A stretch of 64,000 nt of DNA from Prevotella sp. (GCA_017548605.1 JAFYZT010000044.1:1-64000), one strand, 5' to 3'; shown: positions 10,749 through 20,614, numbered from the stretch's first letter. Notes: a model not told the origin generated them from the sequence alone. A program made the numbers and translations.

Positions 10749-13700
10749 ATGATGAAGCAGGTAAATTTGAGAATCCCCTTCAGGATTCTGTCCCTACTAT
10801 TGGGGCTGTTCCTATCTGTAAGTGCCTATGCACAGCAAGTGACTGTGAATGGCCATGTTGAGGATGCTGCCGGCGAGCCTATCATTGGTGCCACCGTACG
10901 CGTCCAGGGACAGACTGGAGGTGTGGTGACCGACTATGATGGTAATTTCACCACGCAGGCACCCTCGGGAGCCACACTGGAGATATCCTACATTGGATAC
11001 CAGACGGCTACCGTTACCGCTTCCTCTAATGTCGTCGTGACATTGCAGGAAGACTCCGAAGTACTCAATGAAGTGGTGGTCATCGGTTACGGTGTCGTGA
11101 AAAAGACCGACCTCACCGGTGCCGTCACCGCCTTGAAACCCGACTCGAAGAACAAGGGTTTGGTGGTGACTCCGCAAGAGATGATGAGCGGTAAGATTGC
11201 TGGTGTGAACGTGACCAGCGACGGCGGTACGCCGGGTGGTAGCTCCACCATCCGTATCCGTGGCGGCTCATCGCTTTCCGCTTCGAACAACCCGTTGATT
11301 GTCATCGACGGTGTGCCAATGGATAACAACGGTGTGAAAGGTCTGGCCAACCCATTGGCCATGGTGAACCCTCAGGACATCGAGTCGTTCAACGTGTTGA
11401 AGAGTGCCTCCGCCACCGCTATCTATGGTAGCCGTGGTTCTAACGGTGTTATCATCATCACCACGAAGAAAGGCCGCAGGGGCTCAACGCCCAGCGTGTC
11501 GTATGCCGGCAATGTAAACGTCAGTATGAAGAAAAAGACCATCGACGTGATGAACGGCGATGAGTACCGCGAGTTCATTGACAGGATTTTCCAAGGTGCA
11601 TCCAACCATGACGAGGCTGTGGGTCTGCTGGGTACTGCCAACACCGACTGGCAGGAAGAAATCTACCGTACGGCAGTGAGCCACGACCACAACGTGACGG
11701 TGTCGGGTGCTGCAGGATTACTACCCTACCGTGTGTCGTTGGGCTATACCGACCAACAGGGTATCCTGAAGACCTCTGATTTCCAACGTTACACCGCCGC
11801 TGTAACCTTGAACCCCTCATTGTTCGACGACCATCTGAACATCACTTTGAACGCCAAGGGACTGTGGGCTAAATCACAGTATGCCGACGGTAGTGCCATC
11901 AACTCAGCCGTGGCCTATGACCCCTCGCAGAGTGTGTACGACCCGAGTGCTACGAACTTCGGAGGCTATTTCCAATGGCAGAGTTCCAGTGCTGCCCTAA
12001 ACGACAGTTCCTGGCCTTACACCTACAACAACCTTGCCACGAAGAACCCCGTGGCCATCCTGGAGTTGAAAGACGACCGTGCCATCAGCCGTACCTTCAT
12101 CGGCAGTGCCGAGTTCGACTACAAAATTCACGGTTTCGAAGACTTGCGCCTGCATGCCACTTTTGGTGCCGACATTTCCAAGGGTAAACAATGGACTGAT
12201 GTTGATCCCCGTAACGCGCTGTCAATCTACTATGGTTCACACGGATGGGAGACCATTATGAAGCGTAACCTCACGCTGTCAATGTACGCCCAATACTACC
12301 ATGACTTCAACGATAAGGCGAAGAACCACTTCGACATCATGGGTGGTTATGAGTGGGCACACTACTGGCGCACCCTGCACAATAACTACTGGAGTCTTTA
12401 TCCTGAGACCAACAACGACAAGTCGCTGGCTGGTACAAAGCGCGGAGAGAGTTTCTACGACTACAAGACGGAAAACTATTTGGTATCGTTCTTCGGTCGT
12501 GCCAACTGGAGCCTGATGGACCGTTACTACCTCACAGTGACCGTTCGTGATGATGGCTCTTCACGTTTCAAAGACCACTGGTCAATATTCCCCGCCGTTG
12601 CCTTCGCATGGAAGATTAACGACGAGAACAAGTTCCGTGAAATCGAGTGGCTCTCCGACCTGAAGCTTCGTCTGGACTGGGGTATGACCGGTCAGCAGGA
12701 AGGTATCGGTGACTACAACTACTTCCCCGTTTATTCCGTGAACACAGGTGTTCAAGGTTCATTCTATGATATCATCGGTGACGGTACCTTCGTACGTCCA
12801 AAAGAATATGACCCCAACCTGAAATGGGAGACTACAACCACTTATAACATCGGTTTGGACTGGGGTATCTTCGACCAGAGATTGACTGGTACCGTTGACT
12901 GGTACTATCGCAAGACCACCGATTTGCTCAACTCTGCTTATGTGGCCGCCGGTTCTAACTTCCGTAACAAGGTAACCACCAACATCGGTCACCTCTACAA
13001 CACCGGTGTGGAAGTTGCTTTAAGTTGGAAAGCCATCCAAGCCAAAGACTGGTACTGGACTATCGACTACAACTTCACGTACAACAAGAACCGCATCACC
13101 AAACTTGGTGGTGGCGACGATCCCGACTATAAAGTACTCACGGGTGGCATCTCCGCTGGTACGGGTGGTACCATCCAGGCTCATGCTGTAGGATATCCCG
13201 CCTTCTCGTACCTTGTTTATCAACAGGCTTACGACGACAATGGCATGCCCATCGAGGGACAGGTGGTAGACCGCAACGGTGACGGCCAGATTACTGAAGA
13301 CGACCAATATCTGTACAAATGCCCGATGGCACCCGTCACAATGGGTCTGGCCTCTCGCTTGGAGTACAAGAATTGGGACTTCGGCTTCTCACTGCGCGCC
13401 AGCATCGGCAACTACGTGTACAATGACTACATGGCAGGAAACAGCACGTTGGCCACCAACAATATTTTCTACAGCGGTTACTTAGTGAACCGTCCCACCT
13501 ATGTACTGCCCTACAACTGGCAGACCTACGATGTGGAGGCCACGCACTCCGACCGCTGGGTGCAGAACGGCTCGTTCTTGAAGTGTGACAATATCACCCT
13601 GGGCTACAGCTTCGCCAACTTGTTCAAGGTGGGTAACTACCACGGTGTGAGCGGACGTATCTATGCCTCTGCCACCAACGTATTCTGCATCACCAAATAC

Positions 13701-13793
13701 AAGGGCATCGACCCCGAAGTGTTCGGTGGAATCGACAACGGCGTATATCCGCGCCCCATCACCTTCCAACTTGGTTTGAATCTCAACTTCTAA
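10749..13793 (+). CDS. susC: SusC-like TonB-dependent outer-membrane transporter
   Basis: Outer-membrane barrel that imports starch oligosaccharides with SusD as lid. The product is 1014 aa with a signal peptide ending at about SAYAQ (29), a carboxypeptidase-D-like beta domain at about 30-100, a TonB-box-type segment LNEVVVIGYG at 106-115, a plug at about 120-235 and a barrel to the C-terminus, which ends in the aromatic LNLNF. Two adjacent ATG codons (10749 and 10752) make the exact start uncertain by one residue. It is the first gene of susCDEF, with susD beginning 19 bp downstream. The substrate, starch, is inferred from the neighbouring SusE/F, GH13 and GH97 genes. Confidence 0.95.
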   Translation: MMKQVNLRIPFRILSLLLGLFLSVSAYAQQVTVNGHVEDAAGEPIIGATVRVQGQTGGVVTDYDGNFTTQAPSGATLEISYIGYQTATVTASSNVVVTLQEDSEVLNEVVVIGYGVVKKTDLTGAVTALKPDSKNKGLVVTPQEMMSGKIAGVNVTSDGGTPGGSSTIRIRGGSSLSASNNPLIVIDGVPMDNNGVKGLANPLAMVNPQDIESFNVLKSASATAIYGSRGSNGVIIITTKKGRRGSTPSVSYAGNVNVSMKKKTIDVMNGDEYREFIDRIFQGASNHDEAVGLLGTANTDWQEEIYRTAVSHDHNVTVSGAAGLLPYRVSLGYTDQQGILKTSDFQRYTAAVTLNPSLFDDHLNITLNAKGLWAKSQYADGSAINSAVAYDPSQSVYDPSATNFGGYFQWQSSSAALNDSSWPYTYNNLATKNPVAILELKDDRAISRTFIGSAEFDYKIHGFEDLRLHATFGADISKGKQWTDVDPRNALSIYYGSHGWETIMKRNLTLSMYAQYYHDFNDKAKNHFDIMGGYEWAHYWRTLHNNYWSLYPETNNDKSLAGTKRGESFYDYKTENYLVSFFGRANWSLMDRYYLTVTVRDDGSSRFKDHWSIFPAVAFAWKINDENKFREIEWLSDLKLRLDWGMTGQQEGIGDYNYFPVYSVNTGVQGSFYDIIGDGTFVRPKEYDPNLKWETTTTYNIGLDWGIFDQRLTGTVDWYYRKTTDLLNSAYVAAGSNFRNKVTTNIGHLYNTGVEVALSWKAIQAKDWYWTIDYNFTYNKNRITKLGGGDDPDYKVLTGGISAGTGGTIQAHAVGYPAFSYLVYQQAYDDNGMPIEGQVVDRNGDGQITEDDQYLYKCPMAPVTMGLASRLEYKNWDFGFSLRASIGNYVYNDYMAGNSTLATNNIFYSGYLVNRPTYVLPYNWQTYDVEATHSDRWVQNGSFLKCDNITLGYSFANLFKVGNYHGVSGRIYASATNVFCITKYKGIDPEVFGGIDNGVYPRPITFQLGLNLNF

Positions 13794-13812
13794 CTAATAA
13801 AGATTAAAAGTC

Positions 13813-15426
13813 ATGAAAAGATATATCAAAAAAATTGTTCCCCTGTTAGCCGTTGCGCTGTCATTCGGAACAAGTTCATGTGTGGGCGACTTGGATGTTA
13901 CTCCCATCGACCCCAACTATGTGGAGCCTACGGCTGAGCAGCTCTTTACGAAATGTTACGCCACCATGGCCATGGCCGGTAACGGCGGTGCCGACGGTGA
14001 CAGTGATGTGGATGGCATCGACGGCGGTACCTCCGGTTATTATCGTCAGATGTGGAATGCGCAGGAACTGACCACCGACGAAGCAATCTGTGGATGGGGC
14101 GACGAGGGTATCGCGAATTTCTGCGACAACTCCTACGATGCCTCGCACCCGATGCTTCGCGGTTACTACTACCGTCTCTACACCGCCATCACGTTCTGTA
14201 ACCAATATATTGACCAGTATGGCGATTACGATGCCACTATGACGGCGGAAATTCGTTTCCTCCGCGCTTTCCACTACTTCCAACTGATAGATGGTTGGGG
14301 AAATGTTGCCTTCACGACCGAAATCAGTTCTGCCGCTCCCGAGCAACGTCCCCGTGCCGAAGTGTTCAAATTCATCGAGGATGAGCTGTTGGACATCGAG
14401 CCCAACCTGAGTGAAGCCAAAGCGAAGAAATCGACTGATGCCAATTATGGACGCGTGGACAAAGCAGCCGACTGGCTGCTCCTTGCCCGTCTGTACTTGA
14501 ATGCTGAGGTGTACACTGGTACAGCCCAATGGGATAAGGCCGCCGAATATGCCCAAAAGGTAATGAATTCCAATTATGCGCTGAACACAAACGGTATCGG
14601 TGTGTGGAGTGCTTACCAGATGCTGTTCATGGGTGACAATGGTGAGACCGATGCTGCCTATGAGTTCATCTTCCCGCTGTTGCAGGATGGAAAACGCACC
14701 ACCTCGTGGGGTACCTCGCTCTACCTGATTGCCGGTCCGTGGAAGGGTGACCTCATGCACGAGAACCCGCTGGATCCTACTGCCACCAATGGTACAGGTC
14801 AGGATTGGAAAGGCCAGCGTTCACGCAAAGAACTGGTGCTGAAATTCTTCCCCAGTGGCAATGCTCCACTCGGCCTGCCCGGCTATGAGATGAAGAGGGA
14901 AGCCGGTGATGACCGCGCCATGTTCAGCAGCGTAGGTTGCACACTTGAGAACGAGGAGATGGGCGTATTTGAAAGCGGCTTCTCCGTGGCCAAGTTCACC
15001 AACTTCAAGACCGACGGTTCTGCCGGACACGACTCGAACCATCCTGACATGGATTGTCCGTTGATGCGTAAGGCCGAAGCATACCTTATTTATGCCGAAG
15101 CTACCGCTCGCCAGAACGGCGGCAAAGCCACTTCTGCTGGTGTCGATGCACTGAACCAGATTCGTCTGCGTGCCCATGCCACTGCTAATTCAAGCTATTC
15201 GCTCAACGATATTCTTGATGAGTGGAGCCGTGAGTTCTACTTTGAAGGTCTGCGCCGCACTTGTCTTATCCGCTTCGGAAAATACGGCGGCAATACCGAC
15301 TACCAGTGGTCATGGAAAGGCGGCACCTACGAAGGCCGTGACTTCCCCGCCTACCGCAACCTCTTTGCCATCCCGACAACTGACCTGACTGCCAACAGCA
15401 ATCTTGTTCAGAATCCTGGCTACTAA
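13813..15426 (+). CDS. susD: SusD-like surface glycan-binding lipoprotein
   Basis: RagB/SusD-family surface lipoprotein that caps the SusC barrel and binds starch. The product is 537 aa with a lipobox ending at C23 (GTSSC). The TPR-rich N-terminal region is visible around FLRAFHYFQLIDGWGN (about 149-164), and the C-terminal part carries the usual LRRTCLIRFGKY segment. It directly follows susC and precedes the two starch-binding lipoproteins, the normal sus order. Membership in the family is clear from order and motifs. Confidence 0.95.
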   Translation: MKRYIKKIVPLLAVALSFGTSSCVGDLDVTPIDPNYVEPTAEQLFTKCYATMAMAGNGGADGDSDVDGIDGGTSGYYRQMWNAQELTTDEAICGWGDEGIANFCDNSYDASHPMLRGYYYRLYTAITFCNQYIDQYGDYDATMTAEIRFLRAFHYFQLIDGWGNVAFTTEISSAAPEQRPRAEVFKFIEDELLDIEPNLSEAKAKKSTDANYGRVDKAADWLLLARLYLNAEVYTGTAQWDKAAEYAQKVMNSNYALNTNGIGVWSAYQMLFMGDNGETDAAYEFIFPLLQDGKRTTSWGTSLYLIAGPWKGDLMHENPLDPTATNGTGQDWKGQRSRKELVLKFFPSGNAPLGLPGYEMKREAGDDRAMFSSVGCTLENEEMGVFESGFSVAKFTNFKTDGSAGHDSNHPDMDCPLMRKAEAYLIYAEATARQNGGKATSAGVDALNQIRLRAHATANSSYSLNDILDEWSREFYFEGLRRTCLIRFGKYGGNTDYQWSWKGGTYEGRDFPAYRNLFAIPTTDLTANSNLVQNPGY

Positions 15427-15476
15427 ACCCATGTAGATGTAGTATGCATCAAACTCAAAAACATAGCATTACGACA

Positions 15477-16601
15477 ATGAAAAAGATAATCAAGTCAACA
15501 CTGCTGCTTTTGTGCGGTATGGGGTTGTTCACCGCCTGTTCCGACGATAACGATTCCAACCCCACCCTATTGCAGCCGACCACGTTCGTGCTGAACACCC
15601 CGGCATACGCTAATTCAGCTATCGACCTGGGCACCTCGTCAGGCATACCTTTTACGTGGTCACAGCCCGACTATGGCTTCCCCGTGGAAGCAGAATATCA
15701 GTTGGAGGTGTCGAAAGACGGCAACTTCACGACCAACCTCGCCGACATGGATGAAGAGCATCTCACCGATGCCAACTATGCCACGTTGAAAGACTACTAC
15801 AATGTTCCCCAAGGTTCCATGGATGTCGTGGCGCTGTCGAACGCCATCAACCAGATGAACGGTTGGGACGCTGACAATGCCCCCGACGAGGCTACTGTCT
15901 ATGTGCGTGCCACAGCCACGACCAAAGGTGCTCCCGTCATCTATTCCAATGTGGTGACCATCAAAGTGGTGCCCACCCTCGAAGTAATCGTCACCTATCC
16001 CGAATTCATTTACGAGATTGGTAATGAGAGTGGTTGGAGTACAGCTTATCCGATGCGCAGCCCGAACCTCGACGGTATCTACCAGTCGTACAATTACCTT
16101 GACGGAGCCTTTAAGTTCAAGCCCAATGCCGACAACTGGGACGGCGACTGGGGACAGGATCCCAGCGGAGCCTATGGTTCATTGGTAGAGAGTGGCGAGG
16201 AAGACTGTAACAAGGCTGACGGTGCCTTCCCCGACAATGTGTTCGGTGCCGGCTTCTATCAGATTGATGTTAACATCATCGAAATGACCTGGAGCGTAAC
16301 TGAGGTGAAGACCATCAGTATCATCGGCGACTTCAATGGTTGGGGTGATGATGTGGACATGACTTACGATACGAGTGAGGGATGCTGGAAAGCCGTTGCC
16401 ACAGTGACCGACGGTGGTCTGAAATTCCGCATGAACCACGACTGGTCAGTGAGCTGGGGTGGTAAGACCAAGGAAGATCCCGACCTGAACGACTTGACTC
16501 AAAACGGTGGCGAGAATATCCCCGTGGCAGCAGGTACCTACATGTTCAAGCTCTACATCAGCTACGAAGGTAACAACCGTGTGGAAATCATCGCACAGTA
16601 A
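15477..16601 (+). CDS. susE: SusE-like starch-binding outer-membrane lipoprotein
   Basis: Surface lipoprotein of 374 aa that binds starch. I start it at 15477 (MKKIIKS) rather than at an in-frame ATG 33 bp earlier because this gives a clean lipoprotein signal with C21 in LFTAC. The N-terminal SusE/Ig-like domain covers about 25-165, followed by two starch-binding modules (about 175-275 and 280-374). A segment beginning GNESGWST (182-189) and the later FKFKPNADNWD are almost repeated in SusF. The 51-bp gap to susD and tight spacing to susF indicate one operon. Confidence 0.88.
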   Translation: MKKIIKSTLLLLCGMGLFTACSDDNDSNPTLLQPTTFVLNTPAYANSAIDLGTSSGIPFTWSQPDYGFPVEAEYQLEVSKDGNFTTNLADMDEEHLTDANYATLKDYYNVPQGSMDVVALSNAINQMNGWDADNAPDEATVYVRATATTKGAPVIYSNVVTIKVVPTLEVIVTYPEFIYEIGNESGWSTAYPMRSPNLDGIYQSYNYLDGAFKFKPNADNWDGDWGQDPSGAYGSLVESGEEDCNKADGAFPDNVFGAGFYQIDVNIIEMTWSVTEVKTISIIGDFNGWGDDVDMTYDTSEGCWKAVATVTDGGLKFRMNHDWSVSWGGKTKEDPDLNDLTQNGGENIPVAAGTYMFKLYISYEGNNRVEIIAQ

Positions 16602-16628
16602 AAGCGTAACGAATAAAAAAGTACAGCA

Positions 16629-18389
16629 ATGAAAAAGTTATTATATCTAGTCGGACTTGTGTTCTGTATCGCAAGTTGTACCGACGACTATACCGACTGG
16701 GCCAATCCGCTGACGAACGACCCTGAGGGTGCGAAGACGGTGATGATGGAAGTGAGTCCAGCCGCACCTATTGACTACGCCAATGTGACCAGCGAGACCG
16801 TGCAGCTCTTCGTGCCCACTTTGGAAGTGTCTGACGATGCCACTAAAGAGTATTTTGTGAGGGTCTACAATGACGACATGAGCGACTATGTGGAAATTGC
16901 CGCCGATGAGAACGGCTATGTGAATGCTGATGACCTGAAGGCCATCGTAGAGCAGCTCTATGGCAAGGCACCCACTCCACGTAGGCTCAACCTTGTTGTA
17001 AGCACCTACACCTATATCGGTGAGATGGCCATTAAAAACGTTGGAGGCACCACCGCCACGGTGACACTCACTGCGCCGCATATCTCCGAGGCCTACTACG
17101 TGGTAGGAGGTAAGTATGACTGGGGACAGTCAGCTGCTGAAAAGAGCCAAAAGTTCAGCCACAGCGACAAGAATGTGTATGACGACCCCGTGTTTACCAT
17201 TGAGATAGATGCCTCATTTGACGAAGACGGCAACCGCACTGACACCTGGTTCGCCATCGGTGATGACGAGGCTCTTGATGCCATTGTCAACGGCGACTGG
17301 TCGAAGTTACTCGGCACCACACTGGGCAACGGCAATAACGGCAACGAGGGAACGCTTGCTCCGCGCTCAGAACTGAGCGATGATGGCAGTTTCATGATGC
17401 CCGCCAGCGACGAGGCCGTAGGCTACCGTATCACCATCAACATGATGGATTACACCTATAAGATTGAGCCCATCAGCAACCTGGAAGATACGTATTACAT
17501 CATCGGTACGCCGCAAGGATGGAATCCTGATGACACCAGCTTCCCTGTGAAGAACAGCGGCATCAACACATCACTCGATCCTGTGTTTAAGGTACGTCTG
17601 CCGGCTACGGGTAGCAACGTCGAGTTCAAGCTCTGTCCGCAATCAGGCATCGGCTCCTGGGATAAAGACTTCACTGCCGACCCGAGCGGCGAGGAAGGCA
17701 AGTTGGCCTCAAACAACGCCGGTGGTAATATCACCATCGAAAATGTTGACGGTGCCGTGGCATACGACGTATGGTTCAACCTCCGCGACAAGGAGTGGGG
17801 CTACATGCCTGTTATGGCCGACGAGTTGTTCTTCGAAATCGGCAACGAGAGCGGTTGGAGCACCTCACACGGTCTGAAAGGTAGCGGCAAGGTGTACACC
17901 GGCTTCTACTTCCTTAACGGAGAGTTCAAGTTCAAGCCCAACGCTGACAACTGGGACAATGACATCGAGTATGATGGTGCTGCAGAGGGTGCCACGGGTA
18001 AGGTGGCCGACAATGGCGGTAGCAACATGCCCGCCCCCGAGACCGGCTTCTACAAAGTGATACTCGACCTGAACGCCATGACTTACACGTTGGTCAAGAT
18101 CAACACCGTGGGTGTGATTGGTGATGCCACGGCCGGCGGCTGGAGCGAAGACCAAGACATGACATGGAATCCCGACGGCGGTTACTGGTATATCGACAAC
18201 CTGACCCTTAACGATGGTACCATCAAATTCCGTGGTAATGACAATTGGGATGGTGACCTCGATTTGGGTGGTAACCCCAACTGCCTAACCATAGGTGGCA
18301 GCAACATCAGCGTCACTGCCGGAACCTATGACATCAAACTCTTCCAAGGTTACAGCGGCTATGCCCATGCTGTGATTACGAAGAAGTAG
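16629..18389 (+). CDS. susF: SusF-like multi-module starch-binding lipoprotein
   Basis: Surface starch-binding lipoprotein of 586 aa with lipobox C17 (CIASC). After an N-terminal domain (about 20-150) several SusE/SusF-type carbohydrate-binding modules follow, at roughly 155-280, 287-395, 400-488 and 490-586. The third module (GNESGWST at 406-413, then FKFKPNADNWD) closely matches a module of SusE, which suggests duplication and exchange between the two genes. It ends the susCDEF operon: a REP-like hairpin starts at the base after the stop codon and a strong terminator follows. Confidence 0.87.
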   Translation: MKKLLYLVGLVFCIASCTDDYTDWANPLTNDPEGAKTVMMEVSPAAPIDYANVTSETVQLFVPTLEVSDDATKEYFVRVYNDDMSDYVEIAADENGYVNADDLKAIVEQLYGKAPTPRRLNLVVSTYTYIGEMAIKNVGGTTATVTLTAPHISEAYYVVGGKYDWGQSAAEKSQKFSHSDKNVYDDPVFTIEIDASFDEDGNRTDTWFAIGDDEALDAIVNGDWSKLLGTTLGNGNNGNEGTLAPRSELSDDGSFMMPASDEAVGYRITINMMDYTYKIEPISNLEDTYYIIGTPQGWNPDDTSFPVKNSGINTSLDPVFKVRLPATGSNVEFKLCPQSGIGSWDKDFTADPSGEEGKLASNNAGGNITIENVDGAVAYDVWFNLRDKEWGYMPVMADELFFEIGNESGWSTSHGLKGSGKVYTGFYFLNGEFKFKPNADNWDNDIEYDGAAEGATGKVADNGGSNMPAPETGFYKVILDLNAMTYTLVKINTVGVIGDATAGGWSEDQDMTWNPDGGYWYIDNLTLNDGTIKFRGNDNWDGDLDLGGNPNCLTIGGSNISVTAGTYDIKLFQGYSGYAHAVITKK

Positions 18390-18427
18390 TACCCACCCCA
18401 ACCCTTCCCACGGGAGGGGCTTAAGGG
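18390..18427 (+). repeat. REP-like hairpin immediately after susF
   Basis: Starting at the base after the stop codon, tacccaccccaaccc leads to CCTTCCC facing GGGAGGGG. Closest in form to the copy at 59494, which also begins at the base after a stop codon. Confidence 0.75.
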
Positions 18428-18435
18428 AAGTTACT

Positions 18436-18474
18436 GAAGGAGAAGACCAGATGGTTTTCTCCTTCATCTTTTTT
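18436..18474 (+). terminator. rho-independent terminator of susCDEF
   Basis: GAAGGAGAA (18436-18444) pairs with TTCTCCTTC (18457-18465) and is followed by a T-rich run to 18474. Confidence 0.8.
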
Positions 18475-18525
18475 ACTCCCTTTCATTAAGAAGGGGTACT
18501 TGGGTAGGGCCGAGTTGGCTGTCAA

Positions 18526-18539
18526 TGCAACCGATTGCA
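18526..18539. promoter_or_regulatory. LacI-type operator upstream of the alpha-amylase
   Basis: TGCAACCGATTGCA resembles the operator cores at 7422 and 10579. A second small palindrome TTTGCGCAAA follows at 18546-18555. The site lies about 55 bp upstream of the amylase -7 box. Confidence 0.65.
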
Positions 18540-18594
18540 CTAACATTTGCGCAAAAGGAAAGGTATGGAAGCACCACCTTAATAAAAAAAACCT

Positions 18595-18602
18595 TATCTT
18601 CG
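18595..18602 (+). promoter_or_regulatory. -7 element of the alpha-amylase promoter
   Basis: TATCTTCG differs by one base from TAnnTTTG. It implies a start near 18609 and a short leader to the ATG at 18632, supporting that ATG over the upstream in-frame one at 18500. Confidence 0.5.
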
Positions 18603-18631
18603 CAGAAGAAAACTATCAAACCCCTACCAAT

Positions 18632-20614
18632 ATGAAGAAAATTTACACCACACTATTCGCTTTGGCCATGGCATTAACAGCGATGGCACAAGGCTGGCCC
18701 GCCAACTACCAAGGCGTGATGCTGCAAGGATTCTATTGGGATTCGTTCAATGACAGTCAATGGACCTCTCTGAAAGCACAGGCCGATGAGCTGGCTCAAT
18801 ATTTTACACTCGTATGGATACCCCAGAGTGGCAAGTGCAACGACAACGGCTGGAACTCGATGGGTTACGACGATTACTATTGGTTCGACCAAAACAGCTC
18901 TTTCGGAACGGAAGCCCAGTTGCGTTCTCTCATCACCACTTTTAAGACCAAAGGCATCGGCACTATTGCTGACGTGGTGGTGAACCACCGCAACACCAAC
19001 GGATGGGTGACCTTCCCTAAGGAGGTGTATAACGGAGTGACCTACCAACTGCTGCCATCTGACATCTGCGCCGATGACGACAATGGTCAGACGAAAGCAT
19101 GGGCCGAAGCAAACGGTTACAGTCTGAGTACGAACAACGACACAGGCGAGGGTTGGAATGGCATGCGCGACCTCGACCATAAGAGCACCAACGTGCAGAC
19201 CTGCGTGAAGGCCTACCTCGGTTTCCTACTCAACGACTTAGGCTATGCCGGATTCCGTTACGACATGGTGAAAGGGTTCAGCGCTTCGTTTTTGGGACAG
19301 TACAACAAAGCTTCGGCACCCACTTTTAGTGTGGGCGAATATTGGGATGGCAATAAGACGATTGTGGCAAACTGGCTCAATAGCACGAAAGTGGATGGTG
19401 ACATTCAAAGTGCCGCCTTCGACTTCCCCTTCCGATACACCGTGCGCGACGCTATCAACAACAACAACTGGGGAAAACTTAGCAACACATCGCTGATGGC
19501 CGATGCCGCATATCGCCGCTATGCCGTGACGTTTGTTGAGAACCACGACACAGAGAAGCGCTCCAATGCCAATCAAGACCCCATCAAGCGCGACACCTTG
19601 GCCGCCAATGCCTATTTGCTGGCCATGCCGGGCACCCCATGCGTGTTCTTCAAGCACTGGAAAGATTGCAAAAAAGACATCGCCCAGATGATCAACGTGC
19701 GCCAGTTCGCCGGCATTCACAACCAGAGCGAATACAACATGTTTAGTAGCGCCTCCACACACTACGCCGTACGCACCAGTGGAGCCAACTGCGACCTGTT
19801 GTGTGTAGTGGGCGATGTGACAAAATACACGCCCACCAATAGGTGGATCAAGGTGATTGAGGGCTATCACTACAGTTACTTCCTGCCCAACGATGCCAAT
19901 ACCGCATGGATTGACCTGGCCTCGGGCGAATACCTCAGTGAGCAGACTGCCACTTTGACCGCCGTGACCAATGAAAACGCACAGATTGTTTACACCACCG
20001 ACGGCAGTACACCGACAGCATCGAGCACGAAAGTGGCCAGCGGCACCAAGGTGAACATCCCCGTGGGCACCACGACGCTGAAAGCCGGTCTGCTCATCGG
20101 CAGCACTGTGTCAGGCATAGTAAGCCGCACTTACAACATCATTGATTTCCAACCGTTCGACATCACCATTTACGTCAACACCGACCAAGTGGGCTGGAGC
20201 AACGTGAACTTCTGGACATGGGGTGGCGACGGCAGCCACTCTCCGACGAACAATAATTGGCCGGGTGACAAGGTAAGTACAACGGTGGAGAAAGATGGCA
20301 AACAGTGGTTTACACATACCTACACCATCAATAGTCCCAGCGATTTCGTCAACTTCGTATTCAGCACGGGCAGCGGTTCACCGCAGACCGTCGATATCGA
20401 AAACATCAGCGAAGACACGTTCTTTGAGATTTCCACAGAAACAGAAGGTGGTAAGAACAAGGTGAACGTGGTGAGTACAGGCATAGAAGAGTTACAAATG
20501 ACGAATGACAACTCAGTAATGGATGATGCCATCTACGACCTGCAAGGACGGAGAGTAACGAATCCAACACATGGCATCTACATCCGTGGCGGAAAGAAAT
20601 TTATCGTAAGATAA
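18632..20614 (+). CDS. secreted GH13 alpha-amylase with starch-binding module and sorting-tail-like C-terminus
   Basis: Endo-acting alpha-1,4-glucan hydrolase that probably makes the first cut of starch outside the cell. I start it at 18632 (MKKIYTT; 660 aa), which gives a signal peptide ending near AMAQ, residue 20. An ATG 132 bp upstream would precede the promoter. Catalytic residues are D211 (GFRYDM), E236 (VGEYW) and D306 (ENHDTE). After the barrel come a chitobiase-C-type beta domain (about 436-503), a CBM26-like module (about 510-600) and a final motif with YDLQGRRV and GIYIRGGKK. There is no lipobox, unlike SusG of the B. thetaiotaomicron locus. The tail resembles Prevotella-type T9SS sorting ends. 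It has its own promoter and operator. Confidence 0.92.
   Translation: MKKIYTTLFALAMALTAMAQGWPANYQGVMLQGFYWDSFNDSQWTSLKAQADELAQYFTLVWIPQSGKCNDNGWNSMGYDDYYWFDQNSSFGTEAQLRSLITTFKTKGIGTIADVVVNHRNTNGWVTFPKEVYNGVTYQLLPSDICADDDNGQTKAWAEANGYSLSTNNDTGEGWNGMRDLDHKSTNVQTCVKAYLGFLLNDLGYAGFRYDMVKGFSASFLGQYNKASAPTFSVGEYWDGNKTIVANWLNSTKVDGDIQSAAFDFPFRYTVRDAINNNNWGKLSNTSLMADAAYRRYAVTFVENHDTEKRSNANQDPIKRDTLAANAYLLAMPGTPCVFFKHWKDCKKDIAQMINVRQFAGIHNQSEYNMFSSASTHYAVRTSGANCDLLCVVGDVTKYTPTNRWIKVIEGYHYSYFLPNDANTAWIDLASGEYLSEQTATLTAVTNENAQIVYTTDGSTPTASSTKVASGTKVNIPVGTTTLKAGLLIGSTVSGIVSRTYNIIDFQPFDITIYVNTDQVGWSNVNFWTWGGDGSHSPTNNNWPGDKVSTTVEKDGKQWFTHTYTINSPSDFVNFVFSTGSGSPQTVDIENISEDTFFEISTETEGGKNKVNVVSTGIEELQMTNDNSVMDDAIYDLQGRRVTNPTHGIYIRGGKKFIVR

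Noticed and set aside
13876-14760. 294-aa open frame opposite susD
   Set aside because: No domain and it overlaps the conserved SusD coding sequence completely.
18500-18631. 44-residue N-terminal extension of the alpha-amylase
   Set aside because: It would contain the LacI-type operator and the -7 box and would hide a normal signal peptide starting at 18632.
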